64,000 nucleotides of DNA from Fibrisoma montanum (GTDB lineage: Bacteria; Bacteroidota; Bacteroidia; Cytophagales; Spirosomataceae). Within the stretch, counting starts at the first letter, position 1. Every line of letters starts with the position of its first letter. Made by a program: the position numbers and the translations under genes. The notes beneath the pieces were generated by a model. The model did not search any database. It was not told the origin of the DNA and worked only from the letters and a program-made list of their open reading frames with translations. This document shows positions 51,629 to 60,904 of this stretch, in pieces. The stretch covers positions 62,001 through 126,000 of the forward strand of contig NZ_QXED01000013.1 of NCBI RefSeq assembly GCF_003583365.1. The letters run 5' to 3'.

Positions 51629-51692
51629 CTACTCGGCGTACTCTGCGTTTGAGCGAACTGTAAACGCAGAGTACGCTGAGAACGCAACGAGG
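51609..51692. repeat. Hairpin repeat of CTCTGCGT-type units, spanning the MpaB-mnmE gap
   Basis: The left arm (51609-51652) reads CTCCGTGGTCTCTGCGTAAC then TACTCGGCGTACTCTGCG. The right arm (51661-51692) reads TAAACGCAGAGTACGCTGAG then AACGCAACGAGG. They are partly complementary. The left arm ends the MpaB gene; the right arm ends 3 bases before the mnmE start. Confidence 0.8.
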
Positions 51693-51695
51693 TAC

Positions 51696-53075
51696 ATGAA
51701 CAGTCTACAATTAGAGCCGATTGCGGCTTTGGCCACGGCCCCCGGGATTGGCGCAATTGCCGTTATCCGGGTTTCCGGCGAAGGGGCCATTGAAGTGACC
51801 AACCAGATTTTCAGAGGCAAAGACCTGACGGAGCAGCCGAGCCACACGGCCCATTTCGGTACGTTACGTGCTGCCGATGGCGCCATCATTGATGAAGTGC
51901 TGGTTACGGTTTTTCGTGCGCCCCGCTCATTTACCAAAGAAGATGTAGCCGAGATTTCGTGCCACGGCTCCGAGTTTATCATCCGCCAGATTCTGACCCG
52001 GCTGACGCAGGAAGGCGTTCGGCTGGCCCGGCCGGGTGAGTTCACGCAGCGGGCCTTTCTGAACGGGCAGTTTGATCTGGTGCAGGCCGAAGCCGTGGCC
52101 GATCTGATTGCCTCCGATTCCGAAGCCAGCCACCGGGCCGCTCTGACGCAGCTCCGGGGTGGCTTTTCGAAGCAGCTCAAGGCCCTGCGTCAGCAACTGA
52201 TCGATTTCGTAGCCCTGGTCGAGCTGGAACTGGACTTCGGTGAAGAAGACGTTGAGTTTGCCAAACGCGACCAGCTACGCAGCCTGATGCAGGACATCCG
52301 GCGTGTGCTGCGTCCGCTGATCGATTCATTTGCCACCGGAAACGCCATCAAAAACGGTGTGCCGACCGTGATTGTGGGCAAACCCAATGCCGGTAAATCG
52401 ACCCTGCTGAACACGCTGCTGAATGAGGAAAAAGCTATCGTTTCGGACATCCCCGGCACAACCCGCGACGTGATCGAAGACGAGCTGTTTATCGACGGGA
52501 TTCGCTTCCGGCTGATCGACACCGCCGGGCTGCGCCAGACGACCGACACCATCGAAGCGATTGGGGTGGAGCGGACGCAGCAAAAGATGCGGGATGCCGC
52601 CCTGGTTGTGTACCTGTTCGATGGAGTGAACATCACCCCCGACGAACTCCGCGACGCTGTTCGGGAGGTGCGCGAATCGGGTAAGCCGTATCTGCTGGTT
52701 GGCAACAAAGCCGACGCTACGCCGGACGCCAAACGCCAGACGCTGAACGAGGTGGCGGCTGAGCCGGTTGTGTGGATATCGGCCAGAGACGCCCGGATTG
52801 ATGAACTGACAGCCGCCCTGTCGGCGCGGGTACGTACGGACGCATCGGTGCAAACCGGCAGCGCCGTGGTGACCAACGCCCGCCATCTCGAACACCTGAC
52901 CGGCACCGACGACGCCCTGGCTCACGCGATCGGCGGCCTCGACGCGGGGGTCTCCGCCGACTGGCTGGCGATGGACTTACGTCAGGCTCTGCGGCACCTG
53001 GGCGAGCTGACGGGGGAGATCACAACCGATGACCTGCTGGATTCAATATTCAGCCGGTTCTGTATCGGAAAGTAA
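51696..53075 (+). CDS. mnmE: tRNA modification GTPase MnmE
   Basis: A 459-residue GTPase that with MnmG makes the (carboxymethyl)aminomethyl group at U34 of several tRNAs. The N-terminal folate-binding domain (LATAPGIGAIAVIRVSGEGA, PGEFTQRAFLNGQFDLVQAE) is followed by the helical domain with inserted G domain (G1 GKPNAGKST, G2 PGTTRDV, G3 DTAGLR, G4 GNKAD) and the C-terminal CIGK with its catalytic Cys. All parts are intact. The start at 51696 (MNSLQLEPIAALAT) matches orthologues; the longer in-frame frame includes the repeat. Confidence 0.98.
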   Translation: MNSLQLEPIAALATAPGIGAIAVIRVSGEGAIEVTNQIFRGKDLTEQPSHTAHFGTLRAADGAIIDEVLVTVFRAPRSFTKEDVAEISCHGSEFIIRQILTRLTQEGVRLARPGEFTQRAFLNGQFDLVQAEAVADLIASDSEASHRAALTQLRGGFSKQLKALRQQLIDFVALVELELDFGEEDVEFAKRDQLRSLMQDIRRVLRPLIDSFATGNAIKNGVPTVIVGKPNAGKSTLLNTLLNEEKAIVSDIPGTTRDVIEDELFIDGIRFRLIDTAGLRQTTDTIEAIGVERTQQKMRDAALVVYLFDGVNITPDELRDAVREVRESGKPYLLVGNKADATPDAKRQTLNEVAAEPVVWISARDARIDELTAALSARVRTDASVQTGSAVVTNARHLEHLTGTDDALAHAIGGLDAGVSADWLAMDLRQALRHLGELTGEITTDDLLDSIFSRFCIGK

Positions 53076-53315
53076 ACGCACTGAAGAACACGTTTGATCT
53101 TGTCGGTAAAATTCACACAAAGCCCTGAAAGACCGTATCAGAGTTTTTCTTGTCAAGAAGAGATTCTTGCCATTATTCGGCCGGTCGGTTGGTGGCTTTG
53201 TTCAGACCGTCTAGTAATTGAGGTGTAAACTACACAACATGGGGTATCTTTTGGCGCTTTGTTAATGTTTCGTATGGAATATAATTGTAACTTAGATCAC
53301 GGCACAAAATATAGT

Positions 53316-53489
53316 ATGAAAAAGCTAACACGCTACAGCAATATACAGGACTTGAAAGCCAGCGCCAAGCCAATTAACCCAGCTTCTGTTGAGTCAATGG
53401 AGCGGCATCATGATTTTCAGCAGTCGCTTAGCTTTTTAAGAGAAGAATATCTAAGGTCGAAGACTTCAAAGGAAACGACGCGCCCGTAA
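53316..53489 (+). CDS. Small basic protein, likely antitoxin of the nucleotidyltransferase pair
   Basis: A 57-residue protein (MKKLTRYSNIQDLKASAKPI, then NPASVESMERHHDFQQSLSF). It is charged and probably helical, with no recognised family. It ends 15 bases before the nucleotidyltransferase gene, the layout of small antitoxin-toxin pairs, and the pair is more AT-rich than its neighbours. A TATAATTG-type promoter element lies about 30 bases upstream. Confidence 0.6.
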   Translation: MKKLTRYSNIQDLKASAKPINPASVESMERHHDFQQSLSFLREEYLRSKTSKETTRP

Positions 53490-53504
53490 ACAGAGACGCC
53501 GTAT

Positions 53505-53999
53505 ATGTACTTTGTTAATATTATTCGTCGGATTTGCGATACATTCAATCGTAATTCGGTGGAATATCTGCTGATTGGCGGTACTGCCATGGCGCTTCAT
53601 GGGTATTACAGACATACAAAAACGGTAGATGGTGCGGTCGTAGAGAAGCCCGATTTAGATTTTTGGTACAGGAAAACCTACACCAATTACTATAATGTGC
53701 TGAAAGCACTGGAGGAACTTGGACTAGAGGTAACACAATATAAGGCCGAACAATCTGTCGATCTTGACAAGGCTTTCTTTAGGTTTGAGTTTAATGATTA
53801 TACGCTTGATCTGCTGCCAGAAATAAACTTAGCGTCGAAATTTTGGCAAGCTACATCCAGACGAGAGGTCTTCGGGTCTGGGGGCGTTGACATCCCGTTT
53901 ATGGGCATTGAGGACTTAATTGAAAACAAGAAGAGAATAGGAAGGCCGAAAGACATTGAGGATGTTGAGAATTTACAACGTTTGAATGATGGTGTTTAA
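53505..53999 (+). CDS. Nucleotidyltransferase-fold protein (MNT/DUF6036-like), putative toxin
   Basis: A 164-residue protein with the minimal nucleotidyltransferase fold: LLIGGTAMALHGYYRHTKTV (GG motif with following helix) and the metal-binding DLD in EKPDLDFWYRK, then FNDYTLDLLPEINLASKF and VDIPFMGIEDLIENKKRIGR near the end. Similar nucleotidyltransferases act as toxins or antitoxins (MNT/HEPN, AbiEii). No HEPN partner is adjacent; the 57-residue gene upstream is the only candidate partner. AT-rich sequence and a rho-independent terminator right after it suggest an acquired cassette in this higher-GC genome. Confidence 0.75.
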   Translation: MYFVNIIRRICDTFNRNSVEYLLIGGTAMALHGYYRHTKTVDGAVVEKPDLDFWYRKTYTNYYNVLKALEELGLEVTQYKAEQSVDLDKAFFRFEFNDYTLDLLPEINLASKFWQATSRREVFGSGGVDIPFMGIEDLIENKKRIGRPKDIEDVENLQRLNDGV

Positions 54000-54003
54000 C
54001 AAG

Positions 54004-54026
54004 AAGAGGTAGTACTACCTCTTTTT
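54004..54026 (+). terminator. Intrinsic terminator of the nucleotidyltransferase gene
   Basis: A perfect palindrome (AGAGGTAGTACTACCTCT, 54005-54022) is followed by a T5 run (TTTTT), 5 bases after the stop codon. Confidence 0.85.
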
Positions 54027-54360
54027 CTATTTATGTTTATACACCTTCTTGTGTTTAATCAAAGTCAGCCAAATAATAGATCAGAGTCGTAAAACATAGC
54101 TATCGGTAAGCTGTACTTGAAGCGCAAAAAAAGAAAGAAAAGCTGAGTTATAAGTAAGAAACGTACCCCGTCTGAACCTTAAGTACTAGTAAGCTGTCGG
54201 AAGTTATTGATATAAAGATGAATGTAAATAATTATCACTTTCTGCATCAGATCGTGTTCCGTTTCAGTAAAAATAGGCCGCCGGCCGTACAGAAGCCGTT
54301 GAAAGCGTATGTATCTTGAGGCTTCCATTTACTCATGTAGCAAGGTAAACCACTATATCT
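54027..54360. other. 334-base AT-rich gap, no gene supported
   Basis: The sequence is AT-rich and contains no convincing frame. A TATCTTGA-like promoter element lies near 54312, ahead of the small gene at 54361. A minus-strand frame of 131 codons that covers this area was rejected. Confidence 0.45.
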
Positions 54361-54615
54361 ATGGCCAACTTTACCGTACCTGTCGGCGAACACACTATCA
54401 AAATTGACACCAGTAGCTGGAACGGCAACGAAGAGATCATGTACAATGATACCGTGGTGTCGCAGAAACGAAGCTTTATGTATCTGACTCCGCATTCGTT
54501 CACGGTCGAAGAGAACGGAGAATCCGTGGTTTATGAGGTCAATACAATAACGGGGGTTACCAGCCACGGCTTCATTGTACGTCGGAACGGGATTATTCTG
54601 GCCCATCAGCCGTAG
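54361..54615 (+). CDS. Small conserved-looking hypothetical protein
   Basis: An 84-residue protein without signal peptide or membrane helix: FTVPVGEHTIKIDTSSWNGN, then VVSQKRSFMYLTPHSFTVEE and VTSHGFIVRRNGIILAHQP. It has alternating beta strands and a GF-type turn, like a small beta-sandwich. I recall bacterial proteins with the same pattern (short, VSQKRS and RRNGI blocks) but no named function. It lies alone between the AT-rich nucleotidyltransferase cassette and the EEP gene and is convergent with the latter. Confidence 0.65.
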   Translation: MANFTVPVGEHTIKIDTSSWNGNEEIMYNDTVVSQKRSFMYLTPHSFTVEENGESVVYEVNTITGVTSHGFIVRRNGIILAHQP

Positions 54616-54723
54616 ACCCGGCAAGACACGCGTCAGAGTCACCAGATGGCTTTGGGCGCGAATGACCCGGCTGGAGGTTCCGGGTGGTTGGTTTGGCGGT
54701 TACTGCTACGTCCTTTCGGGTCA

Positions 54724-54766
54724 GCAGTTCCCCGAACCGATCCGACGCACCGGTCCGGGGAACTGC
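54724..54766. terminator. Hairpin between convergent genes
   Basis: GCAGTTCCCCGAACC (54724-54738) pairs with GGTCCGGGGAACTGC (54752-54766) with one mismatch. It lies in the gap between the convergent genes ending at 54615 and 54812 and may serve both. Confidence 0.6.
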
Positions 54767-54811
54767 CCGGTAAATACTGCTCTGAAACATTGAAAACCAC
54801 CGGCGACTGCG

Positions 54812-55612
54812 TTACAACACGTCAAGCTCCGCCACAACAGGCAGGTGATCCGACGCGTACTGTTCGTCTATCACCCGTGTTGCAATGGGTTTCACGGCAC
54901 TGGCCGGTTTGAACATAATGAAATCAATGGCGCGGTTCGGGTTGCGAACGGGAATGGTCGGTTGGCAGTCCTGACAACTGCGCACAAAATGCTGGTCCAG
55001 CAACTGGATTACCCGACTGCTGGATAGAGCATTAAAATCGCCACCCAGGATTACGGGCAGGTTGGAACCTTTGAACAGATTGATGATCTGGTCGGCCTGG
55101 GTAAGCCGGTTTTGCTCCTTCAGATCCAGGTGCGTACTGGCGAAGATAATACGTTTCCCTCTCGCGATTTCTACCGTAATGGCCGCAATCGTCCGGGTTT
55201 CGCCACCAACGGCCGGGTCAACGGGTAGAATGAGCCGGGTTGAGTCGATAATTGGAAAGCGGGAGAGAATCGCTACGCCGTAATCACCCCCCTGGTGGTC
55301 GATCGCTTTGGCGAAAAAGAACCGCATACCGGTCTGCCGGGCCAATTCCCGGGCCTGATTCAGGCCGTTGCCGGAGCGCTCCGTGTTAACATCAACTTCC
55401 TGCAGGGCTACCAGATCGGGTTTTTCGTTGGTGATGACGCGGGCAATGGCCGCTACGTCGATGGTCGTGCCTGCCGAGGGTGGATTGCAGTGATGGATGT
55501 TGTAGGTCATTACGGTCAGCTTCCGGGCGCGTTTAGCCGGAGGGGCAGGGGTATCGAGCGCCAGGGCAGCTGTGGAGATAAACAGTACTAAAATTGATAG
55601 AAGCTTTTTCAC
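54812..55612 (-). CDS. Secreted endonuclease/exonuclease/phosphatase-family hydrolase
   Basis: A 266-residue exported metal-dependent hydrolase. Motifs of the EEP fold in order: LTVMTYNIHHCNPP (Asn), LVALQEVDVNTERSG (catalytic Glu), FASTHLDLKEQNR, VILGGDFNALSSS (Asp/Asn) and YASDHLPVVAELDV (Asp-His). In Bacteroidota such secreted proteins are usually phosphodiesterases or nucleases; the substrate is unknown. The GTG at 55612 gives the expected signal peptide (KKLLSILVLFISTAALA). It is followed by a hairpin terminator before SusD, so it is its own unit. Confidence 0.9.
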   Translation of the reverse strand: MKKLLSILVLFISTAALALDTPAPPAKRARKLTVMTYNIHHCNPPSAGTTIDVAAIARVITNEKPDLVALQEVDVNTERSGNGLNQARELARQTGMRFFFAKAIDHQGGDYGVAILSRFPIIDSTRLILPVDPAVGGETRTIAAITVEIARGKRIIFASTHLDLKEQNRLTQADQIINLFKGSNLPVILGGDFNALSSSRVIQLLDQHFVRSCQDCQPTIPVRNPNRAIDFIMFKPASAVKPIATRVIDEQYASDHLPVVAELDVL

Positions 55613-55674
55613 GGGTTTGACAAGAAGCACTGAGAATAAGTTGGTAACGTGGTTGACAACGAGCGAATATAACA

Positions 55675-55715
55675 CCGAAACCGGTTGCCCTTACTTGACG
55701 GGCAACCGGTTTCGG
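55675..55715 (-). terminator. Hairpin terminator after susD
   Basis: A perfect 16-bp stem (55675-55690 with 55700-55715) and 9-base loop follow the stop of the SusD gene by 25 bases. The minus-strand sequence after it is T-rich (TGTTATATT). Confidence 0.75.
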
Positions 55716-55739
55716 CATTGTCCAGAATGGCCTCTTCAC

Positions 55740-57470
55740 TTACTCCCAGTTTGGGTTCTGGGTCAGCTTAGGGTTCAGCAGGCGCTCCTGCCGCGGGATC
55801 GGATACAGGTAATCCCGGGCTTCGTTGAACTTCTTGGTAATGTGTCCGTTCACGACAATGTTGCCGCCTTTGTTGCCGTTTTCGAGTACAATTTCACTAC
55901 CCAGTTTAAGGATCTGCGCACCCGGTACCGTTGGTTTGTTGCCTTCGTAGAGCACCAGATCAACCTTGCCGTTGCCGTCCAGATCGAAGCTGCCCGGCCC
56001 CGGAAAGTACATACCCTTGAATTGTTTGGTCAGCAGTTGGCCTTCTTTCCAGCGGATGATGTCGTCCCAGCGGAAGAAGTTTTCCATCACCAGCTCGATA
56101 CGCCGTTCCCGCCGAATCTCCAGGATAACGCCGGTATTGGCTCCTCTCAACTGGGTGTACATCTGCGCCTGATACGGGTCAGGGTTCGCATTGGCAGCGG
56201 CCAGATTGATGGTCGGCATACCCACCCGGTCGCGGATCAGTTTGATCGAACGATCCAGATCCGCCTGAGTCAGCGTGCCGCGCTCGGCTTTGGCCTCCGC
56301 AAAATTCAGCAGCACTTCGGCGTACCGGAAAATAGGCATGTCGGTGATGTCCTTGTTGAACGTATCCCACTTGGGGGCCGACACGAATTTGATAAGCTGA
56401 TAGCCCGTGACCGTAGCGCCAAACTCGGGTACGAGCTGGGCGTTTTCGCCGATCCGAGTGTAGCCCGGCGTCCGGATCGTCTGCGCCAGGCGAGGATCGC
56501 GGTTCTTGACTTCTTCGGCAAACTGCATGGTTTCGTAGCCCTTGATGTCGGTAAAGCGCGAACCATCGGCCATCAGGTAGCTGTTCACCAGCTTTTTCTC
56601 CAGACCGGGCCGGCCGTACGAAGCCGTCATCGTGTAGTAGTTCAGGTTGTGGTAAACCTGCAGTTCGTCACTGAAGTCCCGTGCCAGAATCACCTCCTCG
56701 GCAATGGCGTTGTCGGACGAAAACAGCCGTTGATAGGCCGTCGACGGGGTCGCTTTGTAGATCGTGTAGCCGCTGCTTTTCATCAGTTCTTCCGAAGCCG
56801 CGATGCTCTCATCCAGAAACTTATCTGCGTTGGGCAGACTAAACTCGGGATGGTATTTGCGGAAGGTACCTTCGTAGAGGGCCAGCCGCGATTTGAGGGC
56901 TAAGGCGGTCCATTTGGTAACGGTACTGACTTGCCGGGAGCCGTCCAGGTTAGCGATGGCGTAGTTGAGGTCGGCCATTACGGAATCCATCACCATCGTC
57001 CGCGGGTCGCGGGCTTTGGTCAGCATCTCCTGATCCGTCACCTCGATTACGTGCGAATACCAGGGTACATCCCCGAACCGCTTGACCATACCGAAGTAGA
57101 AGTAGGCGCGGAAGAAGCGGGCCAGACCATTGTATCTGGCAACGGCCCTGGCGTCGGGACACTTTCCGGAATTGGCCAGGAAATAGTTGATGTTACGTAG
57201 CGTTCCCCAGCTCCAGCCGCCCCCGCTGGTCGGTACAACGCGGGTGCCCTGCAGTTCGTCGCGCAGACTGGTTTTGACAACGTTGTCTACGTCTTCGTTG
57301 TATACATCCTCAGCCGAAGGCAGGGCACTGTAAAACGAATTGGTGTACAGCAGCAGGTCGTTTTCGGTTTTGAAAAAGGTTTCCGGCGAAATGGCGTCCT
57401 GCGGGACCAGATTCAGATCGCATGACGTCAGCCCGAGGGCTACGGCCAGGCAACAGATTATTTTTTTCAT
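55740..57470 (-). CDS. RagB/SusD-family nutrient-binding lipoprotein
   Basis: A 576-residue surface lipoprotein that cooperates with the SusC barrel to bind glycans or peptides. Lipobox LGLTSC; N-terminal SusD-like domain (DAISPETFFKTENDLLLYTN, ALPSAEDVYNEDVDN, GTLRNINYFLANSG), then the TPR-like core and the C-terminal SusD/RagB domain (MPIFRYAEVLLNFAEAKAER, RRERRIELVMENFFRWDDII, RQERLLNPKLTQNPNW). The length and order are normal. It follows SusC by 24 bases on the same strand and ends at a hairpin terminator. No glycoside hydrolase accompanies it. Confidence 0.97.
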   Translation of the reverse strand: MKKIICCLAVALGLTSCDLNLVPQDAISPETFFKTENDLLLYTNSFYSALPSAEDVYNEDVDNVVKTSLRDELQGTRVVPTSGGGWSWGTLRNINYFLANSGKCPDARAVARYNGLARFFRAYFYFGMVKRFGDVPWYSHVIEVTDQEMLTKARDPRTMVMDSVMADLNYAIANLDGSRQVSTVTKWTALALKSRLALYEGTFRKYHPEFSLPNADKFLDESIAASEELMKSSGYTIYKATPSTAYQRLFSSDNAIAEEVILARDFSDELQVYHNLNYYTMTASYGRPGLEKKLVNSYLMADGSRFTDIKGYETMQFAEEVKNRDPRLAQTIRTPGYTRIGENAQLVPEFGATVTGYQLIKFVSAPKWDTFNKDITDMPIFRYAEVLLNFAEAKAERGTLTQADLDRSIKLIRDRVGMPTINLAAANANPDPYQAQMYTQLRGANTGVILEIRRERRIELVMENFFRWDDIIRWKEGQLLTKQFKGMYFPGPGSFDLDGNGKVDLVLYEGNKPTVPGAQILKLGSEIVLENGNKGGNIVVNGHITKKFNEARDYLYPIPRQERLLNPKLTQNPNWE

Positions 57471-57494
57471 GTCAAAAGCTAGCTTGAAGTTGGA

Positions 57495-60400
57495 TTAGAA
57501 CGTGACAGTAAGCCCGGCGGAAACAGTTTTCGATAGGGGGTACGTCCGCCCGTTGGTGGCATCGCCATCCAGTTGCTCCGGGTCAATGTATTTAGTCCGC
57601 AGTGGGGTATAGGTCAGCAGGTTTTCGCCACTCACGTACACCCGTGCTCTCGGCACCCGAATCTTCCGGGTCAGCGTCTGCGGGATGGTGTAGCCGATCA
57701 CTACGTTCTTCAGGCGCAGGTAGCCTACGTTCTGCAGGTAGCGGTCGTTAACGGCCTGCAGATCGCCACCGCTGTTCAGGGCCGTATAGCCGCGGAGAAT
57801 CGGGAAATAGGCGTTCGGGTTCTCCGGCGTCCAGACGTCGTCTGCGAAATTTTCCGGGATAAACGAGTAGTACGGCCGCGAATAGGGTCCCCAGAACTTG
57901 TCGGCGTTGTTGCCCGGATACCAGTGTTTGCGCCAGATGCCCTGGGCCAGTACCGACAGGTCGAAGCCGTTCCAGGATGCGCCGAGGTTAATGCCGTAGC
58001 GGTAGCGGGCGCGGCTGTTACCAATGATGCGCAGGTCGCCGTGGTCGGCCAGCGTATTGGCACCCTGATCGATCTTGCCGTTGCCGTCGAGGTCAATGAA
58101 TTTCAGGTCACCGGCCTGCAGCTTGCTCCAGTCGCCGGGGGCGTTCAGCCGCTGCCGGTTCACAACCGTCTGGTCGACGGGGTAGATCTGTGCTTCTTCG
58201 TTGGTCTGGAAGACACCATCGATCGAGTAGCCCCAGATTTCACCAATGGTCTGCCCCTCGTAGCGGCTCGACAGAATCTTGTTCGGATTGTCGTACTTGG
58301 TTACGGTTGATTTCGAGTCGGACACAATAAACGAGGCATTGTAGGAGAGCGGTTTGCCGGCCACCTTCACCTGGTCCCGCCAGCCGATCGCCAGTTCAAA
58401 ACCGGTGGTTTTCAGGTCGCCCGCGTTCTGGGTGGGCACCGCTGCACCGTACACGGCCGGCAGCACCTGCCCCGGCACGAGCATATCCGTAGTTTTGCGG
58501 GTGTAGACGTCGAACGCCAGATTCAGCCGGCTTTTCAGCAGATCCACGTCCAGACCCAGGTTCGTGGTAGTGGCTTTCTCCCAGGTCAGGTTAGGTGAAA
58601 TGGGGTTGGGGCTGTCGACGTAGTACAGTTTCTGCCCGTTGTTGATCCAGCTCGATTGGGCCGTGGGCATGATGGGGATATACGGGTAAAAGCTGGCCGA
58701 ACTCGTGTTTGAGGGCAGCTGGTTCCCCAGCGTACCATACGAGGCCCGTATTTTGAGGTTGTTCACGACGCTGCGGAGGGGCGTAAAAAATGACTCCTCG
58801 CTGACACGCCAGCCCGCCGATACCGATGGGAAGAGACCATATCGGCGTCCGGCCCCGAAGCGCGACGTACCGTCGTACCGGCCGTTTACTTCCAGCAGGT
58901 ACCGACCTTCGTAGTCGTAGTTCAGGCGGAAGAAGGCCCCAAACAGGGAGTACTGGTAGGAATCACCGGACGAGAGTTGTTCGCCGGTACCCAGATTCAG
59001 GTCGTTCAGGCTCTCGGACAGCAGATTCTTCCGGGCACCGAACAGCCGCTGGTGCTTCTTCGACTCGTAGTTGATCCCCGCCGTAACGCCCAGATAGTGT
59101 TTGCCGAATGTCTGGTTAAACGACGTATAGACGTTGGTGGCGTGCATGGGGTCGAACCACATCGTCTGCCGGTACTGGTCCGTGTTGTAGTTAGGCACCG
59201 TGGTCAGGATGCCGGGCTGAATCGAGTACTGCGCAACGGCCGACCGGTACCAGTCGTCGGCGATGTAGAACGAGAACGAATAGTTGGCAACCAGATTCCA
59301 GTTTTTGGTAAAATCAATCGTCGCGGAGTTGATCGTGGTTAGCTCGTGTACCTTCTTTTCGCCACCCGCTACGCCTTTGAGCAGGTTGGCAAACAGCCCA
59401 TCGCCGATGGAGTAGTTGTTCTTCAGCGTGTTGTACGTAGCGGTGCCGTCCGGGTTGCGGGGCGCATAAGCCGGCAGGGCGTGAACGGTAATGGCAACGA
59501 AATTGGCGTTGGCACCGCCTTCCAGGCCGGGGTACTTGTATTTGGAGTCAAAGTACTGCGTGTTGTTGCTGATCTTGAGCCAGGGCGTCAACTGGGCGTT
59601 GATCTTGCTCCGCAGGGTGTATTGGGTAAACTTATCCGTATTGATCCGCATGATCCCATCCTTCTCATAAAGCGACCCCGACAGGTAATAGTTGACCTTA
59701 TCGGTGCCGCCGGAAAGATTCAGGTTATGCTGGCGGGATGGCTGGGTCATGTTAAACAGCGTGTTCCACCAGTCGTGGTTACCGTAGTAGTTGTAGATTT
59801 CTTTGCCGTTGACCGTTTTAACGACCGTCCAGGGGCGGTCGGGATGTTCCGTTTTATCGTACCGTCGCGCTTCCAGTTCTTTGTAATCTTCTTCGCTGTA
59901 CCGGGTGTACGTATTGCCGGTTGCCCGCAGAAACGCTTCGTCGTTGAGCCGGGCGTGTTCGTAGCCGTTGGTCAGGAAGTCGGTGCTTACCGTCGGCGTC
60001 GACCAGCCGAAGTTATTGGTATAGGCAATAGTCGTTTTGCCGTTTTTGGCGGTTTTGGTCGTAACCAGCACAACGCCGAACGCACCCCGGGCCCCGTAGA
60101 TCGCCGAAGCCGCGGCATCTTTCAGCACCGAGATGGATTCTACGTCGTTCGGGTTGATCCGGTTGATATCGCCCGGCACCCCGTCGATGAGGACCAGCGG
60201 CCCCCCCCCGTTGAACGAGGTCTCGCCCCGAACGTTCAGGCTGCCTCCCGAGCCCGGCTGACCGGTACCGAAGGTAATGTTCAGGTTCGGAACGGTGCCC
60301 TGGAGAATCTGGGACAGGTTATTTAAGGGGCGGTCTTCCAGATCTTTGGCCTGTACCTGCGATACCGCACCCGTCAGGTTTACTTTTTTCTGAGTACCAT

Positions 60401-60818
60401 AACCGACGACAACCACTTCGCTCAGGGCTTTATCGTCGGGCTTGAGAACGACCTCAAGCTGCGCCTGGTTGCCCACCGGAATCTCCTGAGCCGTGTAGCC
60501 GACGAAGCTGAATACCAGCACGGCCTTGTTGTCGGGTACCGCGAGTTCAAACTGCCCTTTGGCGTCGGTATTGGTTCCGCGTTGTGAGCCTTTGACAACC
60601 ACGTTGACGCCGGGCAGGGGTTCATTGTTCTCCGAAGACACTACCTTACCCCGCACCGTTACGGCCTGGATGGCCAGTTGACGGAATGCGGGCCGACCGG
60701 GACTGGCCATAACGGCGTCAGTTGACGTGCCCATAAAGGCCGCGAGCAGAGTACAGGCGAGCAGACCGGCGCCTGTCTTTGCCGGTCGGAGTGCTGTTAC
60801 ATTTAGAGGTTTGAGCAT
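57495..60818 (-). CDS. SusC/RagA-family TonB-dependent outer-membrane transporter
   Basis: A 1107-residue TonB-dependent transporter. Order: signal peptide region (about 1-38), carboxypeptidase-regulatory-like barrel-seed domain (about 54-137, VRGKVVSSENNEPLPGVNVV), SusC signature SEVVVVGYGTQKKVNLTGAV, plug domain (RPLNNLSQILQGTVPNLNIT, VLIDGVPGDINRINPNDVES, SAIYGARGAFGVVLVTTK), and the barrel (NLGLDVDLLKSRLNLAFDVY, YRYGINLGASWNGFDLSVLA) ending in GLTVTF with C-terminal Phe. It imports the ligand bound by the SusD partner. The long N-terminus is slightly unusual. It is the first gene of a SusC-SusD unit; a downstream metallophosphoesterase gene lies upstream on the same strand. Confidence 0.97.
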   Translation of the reverse strand: MLKPLNVTALRPAKTGAGLLACTLLAAFMGTSTDAVMASPGRPAFRQLAIQAVTVRGKVVSSENNEPLPGVNVVVKGSQRGTNTDAKGQFELAVPDNKAVLVFSFVGYTAQEIPVGNQAQLEVVLKPDDKALSEVVVVGYGTQKKVNLTGAVSQVQAKDLEDRPLNNLSQILQGTVPNLNITFGTGQPGSGGSLNVRGETSFNGGGPLVLIDGVPGDINRINPNDVESISVLKDAAASAIYGARGAFGVVLVTTKTAKNGKTTIAYTNNFGWSTPTVSTDFLTNGYEHARLNDEAFLRATGNTYTRYSEEDYKELEARRYDKTEHPDRPWTVVKTVNGKEIYNYYGNHDWWNTLFNMTQPSRQHNLNLSGGTDKVNYYLSGSLYEKDGIMRINTDKFTQYTLRSKINAQLTPWLKISNNTQYFDSKYKYPGLEGGANANFVAITVHALPAYAPRNPDGTATYNTLKNNYSIGDGLFANLLKGVAGGEKKVHELTTINSATIDFTKNWNLVANYSFSFYIADDWYRSAVAQYSIQPGILTTVPNYNTDQYRQTMWFDPMHATNVYTSFNQTFGKHYLGVTAGINYESKKHQRLFGARKNLLSESLNDLNLGTGEQLSSGDSYQYSLFGAFFRLNYDYEGRYLLEVNGRYDGTSRFGAGRRYGLFPSVSAGWRVSEESFFTPLRSVVNNLKIRASYGTLGNQLPSNTSSASFYPYIPIMPTAQSSWINNGQKLYYVDSPNPISPNLTWEKATTTNLGLDVDLLKSRLNLAFDVYTRKTTDMLVPGQVLPAVYGAAVPTQNAGDLKTTGFELAIGWRDQVKVAGKPLSYNASFIVSDSKSTVTKYDNPNKILSSRYEGQTIGEIWGYSIDGVFQTNEEAQIYPVDQTVVNRQRLNAPGDWSKLQAGDLKFIDLDGNGKIDQGANTLADHGDLRIIGNSRARYRYGINLGASWNGFDLSVLAQGIWRKHWYPGNNADKFWGPYSRPYYSFIPENFADDVWTPENPNAYFPILRGYTALNSGGDLQAVNDRYLQNVGYLRLKNVVIGYTIPQTLTRKIRVPRARVYVSGENLLTYTPLRTKYIDPEQLDGDATNGRTYPLSKTVSAGLTVTF

Positions 60819-60904
60819 GTTTTAGTTAAAAAATTAGACAAAATGATCCCTTACCACGTATCTGCGCGGTATAAGACAAATCCGTTGAAGGTGATTTAAC
60901 ACGA

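Noticed and set aside
54247-54642. A 131-codon minus-strand frame overlapping the 54361 gene
   Set aside because: The plus-strand 84-residue protein has a more protein-like sequence with strand pattern, and the minus frame has no features.
55740-60818. Full polysaccharide-utilisation locus
   Set aside because: Only SusC and SusD are present, with a phosphoesterase and an EEP hydrolase nearby and no glycoside hydrolase or polysaccharide lyase.
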